Shown: positions 1 through 7,949 of the stretch, in pieces
How the letters are laid out: each line of letters starts with the position of its first letter
Position numbering within the stretch: the stretch's first letter is position 1
Program-made: the position numbers and the translations under genes
Notes under the pieces: model-generated
What the model saw: the letters and a program-made list of their open reading frames with translations, nothing else
Told to the model about the DNA's origin: nothing
Database searches by the model: none
Assembly (NCBI GenBank): GCA_964567685.1
Contig: CAZMNO010000043.1
Location: 1-29,486, forward strand
Length of the DNA stretch: 29,486 bases
From: UBA5972 sp964567685
GTDB lineage: Bacteria; Pseudomonadota; Alphaproteobacteria; Rhodobacterales; Rhodobacteraceae
Direction of reading: 5' to 3'

Positions 1-73
1 TCCAAAAATCAGAGCTTATAATGATACGTATTATAGTTCCAGGTGACTAGTTGACCGGCAGACTAGTAGGTTA

Positions 74-127
74 GTCAACTGGTCAACTGGTCAACTGGTC
101 AACTGGTCAACTGGTCAACTGGTCAAC
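74..127. repeat. Tandem array of an 8-bp unit (GTCAACTG)
   Basis: Six perfect head-to-tail copies of GTCAACTG run from 74 to 121, followed by a partial copy (GTCAAC, 122-127). Just upstream, around 48-57, lies TAGTTGACCG, whose GTTGAC is complementary to part of each unit, so the array could form alternative hairpins. The array ends about 226 bases before hemF. Pure octamer arrays are prone to slipped-strand copy-number change. No function is evident. Confidence 0.95.
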
Positions 128-353
128 CAGACTATCGATATGTCGGTGGACCGGTGTGTCGGATAGCCAGGCGGTTCGTTAACGCCAGGAAGTATCAGGG
201 ATCAAATCGACCGGTGAAACCATCGCGATTCACTTCCGCCGCAATGCCTCAATGGGTGCAACGGGCGCAGAACCAAACCCGGGATAAAGCCATAGCCCCC
301 GGATTTGAAAGCGGTTAGAACCAGCGGCGAATGAAAACAGACAGGATCGCCCG
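128..353. other. Leader region upstream of hemF, no gene called
   Basis: This stretch between the octamer array and hemF has no convincing gene. One forward frame is open through the repeat to a TAG near 318, but it has no good start or ribosome site and mixed third-position bases. A hemF promoter must lie here or in the repeat region, but I could not pick a clear -35/-10 pair. An AGGA at 343-346 serves as the hemF ribosome site. Confidence 0.5.
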
Positions 354-1250
354 ATGCCAGATCAAACCGAAACCGACCATAAAAACCGCGCTTCTGCCTG
401 GTTTCGCCATCTGCGCGATGACATTGTCGCGGCGTTTGAAACTCTGGAGGATGAACAGTCGACCGGCCCCTTTGCCCATCAACCGGCAGGCCGGTTCGAG
501 GTGACCGAAACCAAACGCAGTTCGCAAGACGGCACCGACGCGGGCGGTGGGCTGATGTCGGTCATGCGCGGCGGTCGGGTGTTTGAAAAAGTCGGGGTCA
601 ATATCTCAACCGTTTACGGCAGGCTGGGCGCAAGGGCACAAGCCGCAATGGCAGCGCGCAAGAACATCCCCGGCATGGCCGATGACCCGCGCTTCTGGGC
701 CAGCGGCATATCGCTGGTGGCACATATGCAAAATCCGCACACACCCTCGGTTCACATGAACACGCGGATGTTCTGGACACCGCATTCCTGGTGGTTTGGT
801 GGCGGGTCGGATCTGAATCCCTGCATAGAGTATGACGAGGACACCACCGCTTTTCACGCCGTTCAGCGCGAACATTGCGACAGGCACAATGCCGATTACT
901 ACCCGCGGTTCAAGAAATGGGCGGATGAGTATTTCTACGTCCCGCACCGCAACCGCGCCCGCGGGGTCGGCGGTATCTTTTTCGATGACCACAACAGTGG
1001 TGACTGGGAGGCTGATTTCGCCTTCACCCAGGATGCCGGTCGCGCCTTTTTGCCAGCCTTTCTTCCGGTCACAAGAAAGCGGCGCGATACCGGCTGGAGC
1101 GATGCCGATAAAGAGACCCAGCTCATTCACCGCGGCCTATATGCCGAATACAATCTGGTTTACGACCGGGGCACCAAATTCGGGCTGGAAACGGGGCATG
1201 ACGCCAATGCGGTTCTGATGAGCCTGCCGCCAATGGCAAAATGGGTCTGA
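354..1250 (+). CDS. hemF: Oxygen-dependent coproporphyrinogen III oxidase
   Basis: The 298-residue product matches the aerobic HemF family in length and motifs. HemF carries out the oxygen-dependent oxidative decarboxylation of coproporphyrinogen III to protoporphyrinogen IX in haem and bacteriochlorophyll synthesis, in the cytosol. Visible family blocks are NPHTPSVHMNTRMFW with His134 in the expected catalytic/metal region, WWFGGGSDLNP, YYPRFKKWADEYFY, the GVGGIFFDDH block, and the C-terminal RGLYAEYNLVYDRGTKFG followed by LMSLPP. The ATG is preceded by AGGA at seven bases. It heads a region that also holds hemE and hemC, which act earlier in the same pathway, but it is transcribed separately. 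The oxygen-independent HemN is not in this window. Confidence 0.97.
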   Translation: MPDQTETDHKNRASAWFRHLRDDIVAAFETLEDEQSTGPFAHQPAGRFEVTETKRSSQDGTDAGGGLMSVMRGGRVFEKVGVNISTVYGRLGARAQAAMAARKNIPGMADDPRFWASGISLVAHMQNPHTPSVHMNTRMFWTPHSWWFGGGSDLNPCIEYDEDTTAFHAVQREHCDRHNADYYPRFKKWADEYFYVPHRNRARGVGGIFFDDHNSGDWEADFAFTQDAGRAFLPAFLPVTRKRRDTGWSDADKETQLIHRGLYAEYNLVYDRGTKFGLETGHDANAVLMSLPPMAKWV

Positions 1251-1256
1251 GTGCAG

Positions 1257-1272
1257 CGGCGAAAAGTCGCCG
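1257..1272 (+). terminator. Weak stem-loop after hemF
   Basis: A six-base-pair stem (CGGCGA / TCGCCG) with an AAAG loop lies directly after the hemF stop. No T-run follows, so it may be a weak or Rho-assisted 3' end, or only a stabilising hairpin. Confidence 0.3.
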
Positions 1273-1350
1273 TTGAGCTAAAATCGGTATCGTAATACTG
1301 GTTTTTGCGTTTAGGTGGCCTGAAACGCTCTTTTTCCCTCGGAGAATCTC

Positions 1351-1677
1351 ATGGCCCGCCCAGAAAAACACGTCCTTCTTTGTACCCATTCCCGTGCAGC
1401 GGATGATCCGAAGGGCAGCTGCCAAGCGCATGGCGCAAACCCGCTGGTTGAAGCCTTTTCCAAAGAGTTTGGCGAGCGCGGGCTTTGGGGGCGGATCAAG
1501 TTCAATACCACAAGCTGCATGGGTGCCTGTGAGCACGGGCCGATTGTGCTCGTCTATCCTGAGGGTGTGATGTATGGCGGCGTTCAGGTCAGCGACGTCA
1601 ACAAGATTATCGACGAGCATCTTTTAGGCGGCACTCCGGTCGACGCTCTGAAAGTACCCAGAGACGTCTGGGAGTAG
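1351..1677 (+). CDS. Thioredoxin-like [2Fe-2S] ferredoxin domain protein
   Basis: This 108-residue soluble protein has the four-cysteine pattern of the thioredoxin-fold [2Fe-2S] ferredoxins: Cys11 and Cys24 (C-x12-C), then Cys56 and Cys60 in SCMGACEHGP. The family carries electrons or acts as a small redox partner, and the exact partner cannot be told from sequence. The start is well supported by GGAG at 1341-1344, six bases before ATG. It follows hemF by 100 bases on the same strand and converges with an acyl-CoA dehydrogenase ten bases downstream. The closeness to hemF may be meaningful or incidental. Confidence 0.85.
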   Translation: MARPEKHVLLCTHSRAADDPKGSCQAHGANPLVEAFSKEFGERGLWGRIKFNTTSCMGACEHGPIVLVYPEGVMYGGVQVSDVNKIIDEHLLGGTPVDALKVPRDVWE

Positions 1678-1687
1678 GACCAATCGG

Positions 1688-2815
1688 TTATGGCAAGTGC
1701 CGGCTGATCAGCATCCGCTGGATGTCGCTGGTGCCTTCGTAGATGCTGGTTACTCGAGCATCGCGGTAGATCTGCTCGACCCCGTAATCCCTGATATACC
1801 CGTATCCGCCGTGGATCTGGATAGCGTCCCGGCACACTTCCTCGGCCGTTTCGGTGGCGAACAGCTTGGCCATTGCCGCTTCTTTCAGGCAAGGCAGTCC
1901 GGCATCGCGCAATCCGGCGGTATGCAAGGTTAGCTGGCGGGCGGCTTCGATCTTTGTGGCCATATCCGCCAGTCGGAAAGCTACCGCCTGATGTTCGAAG
2001 ATCGGCTTGCCGAAACTCTGACGTTCCTTTGAATAGCCCAGTGCCGCCTCGTAAGCCGCGCGCGCCATGCCAATGGATTGCGACGCGATGCCGATCCGCC
2101 CGGCTTCAAGGTTTCGCAAAGCGTAGCGGTACCCCTGATTTTCTGCGCCCACCATTGCCGATGCCGGCACCCTGACATCGTCAAACGTCAGAAATGTCGC
2201 GTCCGAGGCGCGCTGTCCCATCTTCTCTTCCTTGCGCGCGCAGGCAAATCCAGGTGCATCCGCTGGCACCAGAAAGGCCGAGATCCCTTTCGCCCCTCTC
2301 CCCTGCGCCGTGACCGCAAAAACCAGAATGACATCAGCCACTGAACCGTTGGTGATGAACTGCTTGGAGCCATTGATCACCCAGTCATCGCCATCGCGCT
2401 GCGCGCGGGTTTTTAGATTGGACGCATCCGAGCCCGCATGAGGTTCCGTCAGGCCAAAAGCACTGATTGCCTGCCCCTGAACCAAGAGCCTCAGCCAGTT
2501 TTCCTTTTGCTCGGGACTTCCCTGTTGGTGCAGAATATTATTCACCAGCATCTGCACCGAAATCACGGTTGTGACAGATCCGTCCCCGGCGGCCAGCTCC
2601 TCCAGCACCATCGAATAGGCCTGATAAGAGGCGCCCGGTCCGCCCCAATCTTCAGGGATCAGCATGCCCATGAAGCCGAGTTCGCCCATTTCGCGGATGG
2701 TGGATAGGGGGAAAATCCCATCGCGATCCCATTCAGCGGTGTTCGGTTTCAGCTTCTCGCGGGCGAAGTCCCGCGCCATATCCCGGATCAGGGCCTGTTC
2801 TTCATTCGGGATCAT
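1688..2815 (-). CDS. Acyl-CoA dehydrogenase
   Basis: The 375-residue protein has the full acyl-CoA dehydrogenase layout: a helical N-terminal domain, a beta domain with AFGLTEPHAGSD (family signature 1), and a C-terminal helical domain with QIHGGYGYIRDYGVEQIYRD (signature 2). The catalytic base is Glu360 in YEGTSDIQ, the position used by short/medium-chain and butyryl-CoA type enzymes. It would oxidise an acyl-CoA to the 2-enoyl-CoA with FAD and pass electrons to electron-transfer flavoprotein. The ATG is preceded by AGGAAAGG. It lies alone between convergent and co-directional hem genes, so context gives no substrate. Confidence 0.93.
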   Translation of the reverse strand: MIPNEEQALIRDMARDFAREKLKPNTAEWDRDGIFPLSTIREMGELGFMGMLIPEDWGGPGASYQAYSMVLEELAAGDGSVTTVISVQMLVNNILHQQGSPEQKENWLRLLVQGQAISAFGLTEPHAGSDASNLKTRAQRDGDDWVINGSKQFITNGSVADVILVFAVTAQGRGAKGISAFLVPADAPGFACARKEEKMGQRASDATFLTFDDVRVPASAMVGAENQGYRYALRNLEAGRIGIASQSIGMARAAYEAALGYSKERQSFGKPIFEHQAVAFRLADMATKIEAARQLTLHTAGLRDAGLPCLKEAAMAKLFATETAEEVCRDAIQIHGGYGYIRDYGVEQIYRDARVTSIYEGTSDIQRMLISRHLP

Positions 2816-2888
2816 GGCACGGCCTTTCCTGCAAATTCATGCAGGCGACGTTAATGGCCTTTTACCTTCGATTGAAGGGGGTGCGCGC

Positions 2889-3917
2889 TTAACCCCGGAT
2901 CGCTTTCAGCATCACGTCAACATTGGCCGGGTCCGCATCCGGTGTGATGCCATGACCGAGGTTGAAAATATGCGGCCCGCCTGAAAATGCCGTGACAATG
3001 CGCCTGGTCTCATCGATCAGAGCCTGCCCACCGGTGACCATGTGACCCGGCGCAAGAATGCCTTGAACGCACCCGTCAACCTGCACCTTTTCCGCCGCCC
3101 AGTTCGCATCGACCGAGTTATCAAGAGCCACACAATCCGCCCCTGTGGCGCGGGCAAAGCCGACATAGTTCTCTTTGGCTTCGCGCGGGAAAACGATGAC
3201 CGGCAGATCAGGGTGCCGGGCTTTCAGCGCCGCGACGATCTTTCGCGCCGGTTCCAGCGCGTATCTGTTAAAATCCTTACCGCGCAGCGACCCGGCCCAG
3301 CTGTCAAATACCTTGATCACCTCCGCCCCGGCGGCGACCTGGGCCAGCAGATAGGCAATTGTGGCTTCGGTTATGAGGTCCATCAACGCATCAAACGTCG
3401 CCCGGTCGCGCTGCATCAGATCATGCGCCGGCGCCTGATCAGGGGTGCCGCGCCCGGCGATCATATAGGTCGCCACGGTCCAGGGAGCACCGGCAAAGCC
3501 TATGAGGGCGGTTTCGCCAGGCAATCCTGCAGCCAGGATTTTCACGGTTTCATAGATCGGGACCAGATGGGTGTGAATCTCTTCCGCCGGTTTCAGTTGT
3601 TTGAGGTCTTCAGCACCGGTAATAGTCGACAGGCGCGGGCCCTCGCCGGTGACGAACCACAGATCAGCCCCCAACGCCTGCGGCACCAACAGGATATCGG
3701 CGAACAGAATCGCTGCATCAAACCCATAGCGACGAATCGGCTGAAAGGTCACCTCCGCCGCCAGTTCGGGATTGTAGCAAAGGGACAGGAAATCCCCGGC
3801 TTGTTGCCGGGTCGCGCGGTATTCCGGCAGATAGCGCCCGGCCTGCCGCATCATCCAGACCGGTGGTACGGCAAGGGTTTCCCCGCGCAAGGCTCTCATC
3901 AGCAGTTTTTCGGCCAT
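2889..3917 (-). CDS. hemE: Uroporphyrinogen decarboxylase
   Basis: HemE removes four acetate carboxyl groups from uroporphyrinogen III to give coproporphyrinogen III, the substrate of HemF. The 342-residue protein shows the signature WMMRQAGRYLPEYR with Arg24 and Arg28, the FADIL block with Asp74 (the substrate-binding aspartate), ATYMIAGRG with the conserved tyrosine, and NLGHGI with the conserved C-terminal histidine. I chose the ATG at 3915-3917 because AGGGG lies just upstream and the product begins MAEKLLMRAL, as is usual. A TTG eight codons earlier is in frame but has poor ribosome-site spacing. The gene is divergent from hemC across a 180-base spacer that carries an inverted repeat. 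Confidence 0.96.
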   Translation of the reverse strand: MAEKLLMRALRGETLAVPPVWMMRQAGRYLPEYRATRQQAGDFLSLCYNPELAAEVTFQPIRRYGFDAAILFADILLVPQALGADLWFVTGEGPRLSTITGAEDLKQLKPAEEIHTHLVPIYETVKILAAGLPGETALIGFAGAPWTVATYMIAGRGTPDQAPAHDLMQRDRATFDALMDLITEATIAYLLAQVAAGAEVIKVFDSWAGSLRGKDFNRYALEPARKIVAALKARHPDLPVIVFPREAKENYVGFARATGADCVALDNSVDANWAAEKVQVDGCVQGILAPGHMVTGGQALIDETRRIVTAFSGGPHIFNLGHGITPDADPANVDVMLKAIRG

Positions 3918-4038
3918 TTTCGCCCCTGTCGTTTGCTTCAACGCCCCTAAATCAAGTCTGGGCGCGAGGATGTCAATGTGTCACCTCGGGCGTTCCGGCG
4001 GCAATCTGATCCCGGCAAACCTGCGCGCGACAACTGAA

Positions 4039-4077
4039 CTCAAGCGGTCATTGGCTTTGCCATTGTCAGCGCTTGAG
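4039..4077. promoter_or_regulatory. Nested inverted repeat in the hemE/hemC divergent spacer
   Basis: Perfect 8-bp arms CTCAAGCG (4039-4046) and CGCTTGAG (4070-4077) enclose an inner TGGC-TTT-GCCA hairpin (4052-4062) at nearly the same centre. The arms are 31 bases apart, about three helical turns, which suits a dimeric regulator binding one face. It could also be a stem-loop in the hemC leader, as it ends 20 bases before the hemC ATG. No regulator can be named. Confidence 0.55.
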
Positions 4078-4097
4078 CCGGACGTTAGAGGGGTGTC

Positions 4098-5036
4098 ATG
4101 CAACCACTTTGGCCAAACCCGGACTCCCCCTTACGCATTGGTACGCGTGGCTCGCCTTTGGCGCTGGCTCAAGCCTATGAGACCCGCAGTCGCCTAGTCG
4201 AGATGCACGGTATCGACATCGGGGCCTTTCAGGTCGTGGTGATCAAAACCTCAGGCGACCGCATTCAGGACAAACCGTTGCGCGAGGTTGGCGGCAAGGG
4301 CCTGTTCACCAAAGAAATTGAAGAGGCGCTTTTAGACGGGCGCATCGACATCGCGGTCCATTCAATGAAGGACATGCCGGTGGTTTTCCCCGAGGGGCTG
4401 ACGCTTGATTGTTACCTGCCGCGCGAAGACCCGCGCGATGCGTTCCTGTCGCCCATGGTCGAAAACCTGACCGATCTGCCGGCAGGTTCGCTGGTTGGCA
4501 CCAGCAGTCTCAGACGGCGGGCGCAGATCCTTTATAAACGCCCGGATCTCAAGGTGGTGGAGTTTCGCGGCAATGTTCAGACGCGGCTGCGCAAGCTGGA
4601 AGAAGGCGTTGCCAATTGCACCTTTCTGGCCATGGCCGGGCTTAATCGCCTGGGCATGGAAGAAGCTGCCAACGCGCCGATTGCGCTGTCTGAAATGCTG
4701 CCTGCGGTAGCGCAGGGGGCGATCGGGATCGAGCGGCGTGCAGATGACGAAAACGTCAAGGACCTGCTGTCGCCGATCCATGATTTCCTGACCGGGTATC
4801 AGCTTGATGCCGAACGCGCCTTTCTGAAGGGGCTTGACGGGTCGTGCGAAATGCCCATTGCCGGGTTGGCGGAAATCTCCAACCGGCAATTGCGCCTGCG
4901 CGGCGAGATATTGCGCCCGGACGGGTCGGAATGTCTGTCGCATGAACTGACCGGTGCGACCGAGGATGGTGCCGAATTGGGGGCATCCCTTGCCAAGATT
5001 CTGCTGGACGCGGCAGGCCCATATTTCTTTGACTAG
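4098..5036 (+). CDS. hemC: Hydroxymethylbilane synthase (porphobilinogen deaminase)
   Basis: HemC joins four porphobilinogen units into hydroxymethylbilane, two steps before HemE. The 312-residue protein carries IGTRGSPLALAQA, KTSGDRIQDKPL, GGKGLFTKEIEEALL, DIAVHSMKDMPV, GTSSLRRRAQ and FRGNVQTRLRKL. These are the expected phosphate/acetate-binding arginine blocks. Cys250 in LDGSCEMPIAG is the attachment site for the dipyrromethane cofactor. The start is the ATG at 4098 after an AGAGGGG ribosome site. It is divergent from hemE, and the next gene, a glutamine amidotransferase, begins 13 bases after its stop, so the two are probably co-transcribed. Confidence 0.97.
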   Translation: MQPLWPNPDSPLRIGTRGSPLALAQAYETRSRLVEMHGIDIGAFQVVVIKTSGDRIQDKPLREVGGKGLFTKEIEEALLDGRIDIAVHSMKDMPVVFPEGLTLDCYLPREDPRDAFLSPMVENLTDLPAGSLVGTSSLRRRAQILYKRPDLKVVEFRGNVQTRLRKLEEGVANCTFLAMAGLNRLGMEEAANAPIALSEMLPAVAQGAIGIERRADDENVKDLLSPIHDFLTGYQLDAERAFLKGLDGSCEMPIAGLAEISNRQLRLRGEILRPDGSECLSHELTGATEDGAELGASLAKILLDAAGPYFFD

Positions 5037-5049
5037 ACGAGCGCGCGCT

Positions 5050-5766
5050 GTGACGAAGAAACAGGTCGCCATCTACATGACCAATACAGATGACAGCGAT
5101 TTCGCTCAGCGGCATCCTGATGATGTGGAAAAGGTCACGACCTCACTGAGGGACGTCGGGGCCGATTTTGATTTCATCAAATATGAGGTTATGAAGGGTG
5201 AGTTTCCAGCCGATCCCACCCGGTTTGATGCGGTCATCCTGACCGGAAGTCCGGCCTATGTGGATGATCCCGAGGGCTGGATTGCGCGCCTTTTGGAAGA
5301 TATCCGCGTAATGGTTGCCGCCAGAACCCCTTTGGTGGGTCTCTGCTTTGGCCATCAGGCCATTATCGCCGCCCTTGGCGGGCAGGTGAGCAAGCGGGAT
5401 TTCTGGATTTTCGGGGCGACGGGGTGCACCGTCACCGGTCGGCGTCCATGGATGCAACCACCGCTAAAGGATATGCGGCTTTATGCGGCAAACAGTGCGC
5501 AGGCGGATCGTCTGCCGGATGGAATGCAGTTGCTTGCAACGAGCGGTATTTGCCCAATTGCCATGACCTGTTTTGAGGACCATGTGTTTACCACGCAGTT
5601 TCATCCCGAAATGAGTGATGAATTTGTCGCAGCACTGGTCGAGGAATACGATGATTTCCTTGGTGCGGAGGTTGCGCAGGCATCCCGTGAAAGCCTGACC
5701 GGGGGTGCACATGGTTCAATTTTCATGACCTGGGTCAGGCAATTTATCGAGCTTGAGCGTGGCTGA
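5050..5766 (+). CDS. Class I glutamine amidotransferase (GMP synthase-like)
   Basis: The product (238 residues from a GTG start) is a stand-alone class I glutamine amidotransferase domain. The nucleophile is Cys99 in VGLCFGHQAI and the His185/Glu187 pair sits in TQFHPEM, so the catalytic triad is complete. An oxyanion-region glycine block ILTGSPAY precedes it. Such proteins release ammonia from glutamine or act as gamma-glutamyl hydrolases, and the acceptor is unknown here. I placed the start at GTG 5050 because the product then begins VTKKQVAIYMTNTD, as in relatives. The ribosome site is weak, and ATG 5077 is an alternative. It lies 13 bases after hemC. Confidence 0.85.
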   Translation: MTKKQVAIYMTNTDDSDFAQRHPDDVEKVTTSLRDVGADFDFIKYEVMKGEFPADPTRFDAVILTGSPAYVDDPEGWIARLLEDIRVMVAARTPLVGLCFGHQAIIAALGGQVSKRDFWIFGATGCTVTGRRPWMQPPLKDMRLYAANSAQADRLPDGMQLLATSGICPIAMTCFEDHVFTTQFHPEMSDEFVAALVEEYDDFLGAEVAQASRESLTGGAHGSIFMTWVRQFIELERG

Positions 5767-5824
5767 TACCCTTTCGTAAGCGCCACTTCCAATACCCCTG
5801 TGAACCATCATTTGTGTGGAATCA

Positions 5825-5855
5825 CTGGACCCACGTGAATTAGTTTGTATACAAA
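5825..5855 (+). promoter_or_regulatory. Candidate hyuAB promoter with an overlapping 12-bp palindrome
   Basis: CTGGAC (5825-5830) and TATACA (5848-5853) are 17 bases apart and could serve as -35 and -10 elements. The -10 lies inside a perfect palindrome TTTGTATACAAA (5844-5855), 33 bases before the hyuA ATG. A protein bound there would block the polymerase, so repression is the likely mode. The same TTnGTATACnAA core recurs before the molybdenum hydroxylase operon. GTATAC-centred palindromes are typical of FCD-type GntR regulators, but a MarR protein is the only regulator encoded nearby. Confidence 0.6.
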
Positions 5856-5888
5856 TGAAATTGAGAAGGTTTTTGCAAAGGGTTTCGC

Positions 5889-7949
5889 ATGGCTGAAACG
5901 GTTCAGGGATCAATTGTCGGCGTCGATGTCGGGGGCACGTTTACCGATCTGGTGATGCTTGCGCCGGGTGGTGAAGTGCGCCTGTCCAAAGTCCCATCAA
6001 CCCTTGATAATCAGGCCTTTGGCGTTCTGAATGCCCTTGATGATGCCGGGGCCGACCTGCCTTCGGTGGCGCTGATCGTACATGGTACCACCACCACGAC
6101 CAACGCGGTTCTGGAGCGCAAATTATGTAAAACCGGGCTGATTACCACCCAGGGGTTTCGTGATATTCTGGAGCTGGGGCGGCGCACCAGACCGCAACCT
6201 TACGGCATGTTCGGCGAGTTCGAGCCGATCATTCCGCGTGACCGGCGTCTGGAAGTTCCCGGCCGAATGCTGGCAAATGGCAGCGAATATGCCCCGCTTG
6301 ATGAACAGGCCGTCAAGGACGCCGTGGCTGAACTGCTGACGATGGGCTGCGAAAGCCTCGTCATCCATTTCATCCACGCCTATGCCAATCCCGATCACGA
6401 GCGCCGCGCCGCTGAGATTGCGGCGACGATCTGGCCCAATGAATACATAACTCAGGGCCATCAGCTCTTGTCGGAAAGCCGGGAGTTCGAGCGCGGTGTG
6501 ACCGCAGCCGTCAACGCCTCGGTACAGCCGCTCTTGCAGCGCTATGTGGACCGGCTGGCCGATGAACTGGCCGGACGCGGTTATCAGCACGACGTTTTGG
6601 TGATGAACGGCAATGGCGGCATGGTTTCGGCCCGCACGGTGGCGCGTGAAGCGGCCAAAACGGTGATGAGCGGCCCGGCCTCGGGCGTCATGGCGGCCGC
6701 CTATACCGGACGCCGCGCCGGGGTTCTGAACCTTCTCACATATGATATGGGCGGCACCTCGACCGATGTCGCGCTTATCCGTGACGCCGAACCCGCCGTC
6801 AGCAACGAGATCGAGATCGAATATGCGATGCCGATTCATGTGCCGATGGTCGATGTACGCACTGTCGGGGCAGGCGGCGGCTCGATCGCCAAAGTGAATG
6901 CTGCCGGTCTGCTGGAGGTCGGCCCGGAAAGTGCGGGCGCTGATCCCGGGCCCATCTGTTATGGCAAGGGCGGCGAGCTTCCGACGATCTCGGACGCCAA
7001 TCTGCTGCTGGGCCGGCTCAATCCTCCTGTCAGAGCTGAAGACCGAACGGCTGAGGACGTCAAAGCACAGGTCGCGGATGTGTTTACCGAAAAGCTCGGC
7101 AAACCGTTGGGCCTTGATGCCGCTGAGGCCGCCGAAGCGGTGATCCGCGTTGCCAACACCCGCATGGCAGGCGCTGTGCGCATGGTGTCGGTCTCGCTTG
7201 GTGCCGATCCGCGTGATTTTGCCCTCTTTGCCTTTGGTGGGGCGGGGCCCTTGCACGCCTCGGCTCTGGCGCGTGAGCTTGGCGTGCCGAAAGTTCTGGT
7301 GCCCTGCCGCCCAGGTATCACCAATGCGCTGGGCTGTGTGGTCGCCGATCTGCGCCATGACTATGTGCGCACGCTCAACCGCCCGCTTGATCAGCTTGAT
7401 GATACAGAGATTCACGCTGTGTTTGCCGAACAGACAGCCACAGGCGAAGCCCTGATCACAAAGGAAAAAATCGAGCTGACCGGTATCCGCCGCCTTTACA
7501 GCGTCGATATGCAGTTCATCGGGCAAACCCATCTATTGCGGGTGGAGCTTGACACCCCAAACCCCGACCGTGCCAGCTTGCAGGCACTTTTCGAAGCTGC
7601 CTATTTCAAACGCTTCCGGGTGGAGCTTGCCGATATCCGGGTCAATCTGGTCAACGTCAACACCTCCGTCATCGGCGCCCGCCCGCCCTTGGATCTGTCA
7701 ACGCTGATCGATCCAGCCGGTCGTCGCGAAACGGTCGATCAGGCCCTGACCGGCACGCGCGAGGTGTTGTTTAACGGAAGCTGGCACAATACGCCGATCT
7801 ACTGGCGCGATCACCTGCCCCTTGGGGCGGTGATCAACGGGCCCGCCATCATCGAACAGATGGATACAACCACTTTGGTCGAACCCGGCGATGTTGCGAA
7901 GAGCGACAGCGAGGGTAATATCATCATCACATTGGGAGCAGGCGCATGA
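5889..7949 (+). CDS. hyuA: Hydantoinase/oxoprolinase family subunit A
   Basis: The 686-residue protein has the usual length for HyuA (N-methylhydantoinase A). It begins with an actin-like ATPase domain: GVDVGGTFTD at residues 11-20, VHGTTTTTNAVLERK, and a second phosphate block DMGGTSTDVAL near residues 286-296. A metal-site region GAGGGSIAKV and a C-terminal acetone carboxylase/oxoprolinase-like domain follow. With subunit B it hydrolyses a cyclic amide using ATP. Known substrates in the family include hydantoins, 5-oxoproline and caprolactam, and none can be chosen here. An AAGGG lies before the ATG. It overlaps hyuB by four bases (ATGA), implying translational coupling. Confidence 0.93.
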   Translation: MAETVQGSIVGVDVGGTFTDLVMLAPGGEVRLSKVPSTLDNQAFGVLNALDDAGADLPSVALIVHGTTTTTNAVLERKLCKTGLITTQGFRDILELGRRTRPQPYGMFGEFEPIIPRDRRLEVPGRMLANGSEYAPLDEQAVKDAVAELLTMGCESLVIHFIHAYANPDHERRAAEIAATIWPNEYITQGHQLLSESREFERGVTAAVNASVQPLLQRYVDRLADELAGRGYQHDVLVMNGNGGMVSARTVAREAAKTVMSGPASGVMAAAYTGRRAGVLNLLTYDMGGTSTDVALIRDAEPAVSNEIEIEYAMPIHVPMVDVRTVGAGGGSIAKVNAAGLLEVGPESAGADPGPICYGKGGELPTISDANLLLGRLNPPVRAEDRTAEDVKAQVADVFTEKLGKPLGLDAAEAAEAVIRVANTRMAGAVRMVSVSLGADPRDFALFAFGGAGPLHASALARELGVPKVLVPCRPGITNALGCVVADLRHDYVRTLNRPLDQLDDTEIHAVFAEQTATGEALITKEKIELTGIRRLYSVDMQFIGQTHLLRVELDTPNPDRASLQALFEAAYFKRFRVELADIRVNLVNVNTSVIGARPPLDLSTLIDPAGRRETVDQALTGTREVLFNGSWHNTPIYWRDHLPLGAVINGPAIIEQMDTTTLVEPGDVAKSDSEGNIIITLGAGA

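Noticed and set aside
70..320. Open forward frame running through the octamer array to a TAG near 318
   Set aside because: It has no ATG at a sensible place, no ribosome site and no coding-like third-position bias. The repeat translates to an 8-residue repeat only by chance of its length.
606..1130. Long minus-strand frames inside hemF
   Set aside because: They are antisense shadows of a clear hemF. The same applies to frames antisense to hyuA, the hydroxylase and hemE.
3042..3950. 302-residue plus-strand frame over hemE
   Set aside because: It lies opposite hemE, with no family motifs, and its composition mirrors the hemE codons.
3918..4097. Chromosome origin beside hemE, as in Caulobacter
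   Set aside because: The hemE/hemC spacer is short, not AT-rich and has no DnaA boxes.
4362..5072. 236-residue minus-strand frame over hemC
   Set aside because: It is antisense to a complete hemC and has no recognisable domain.
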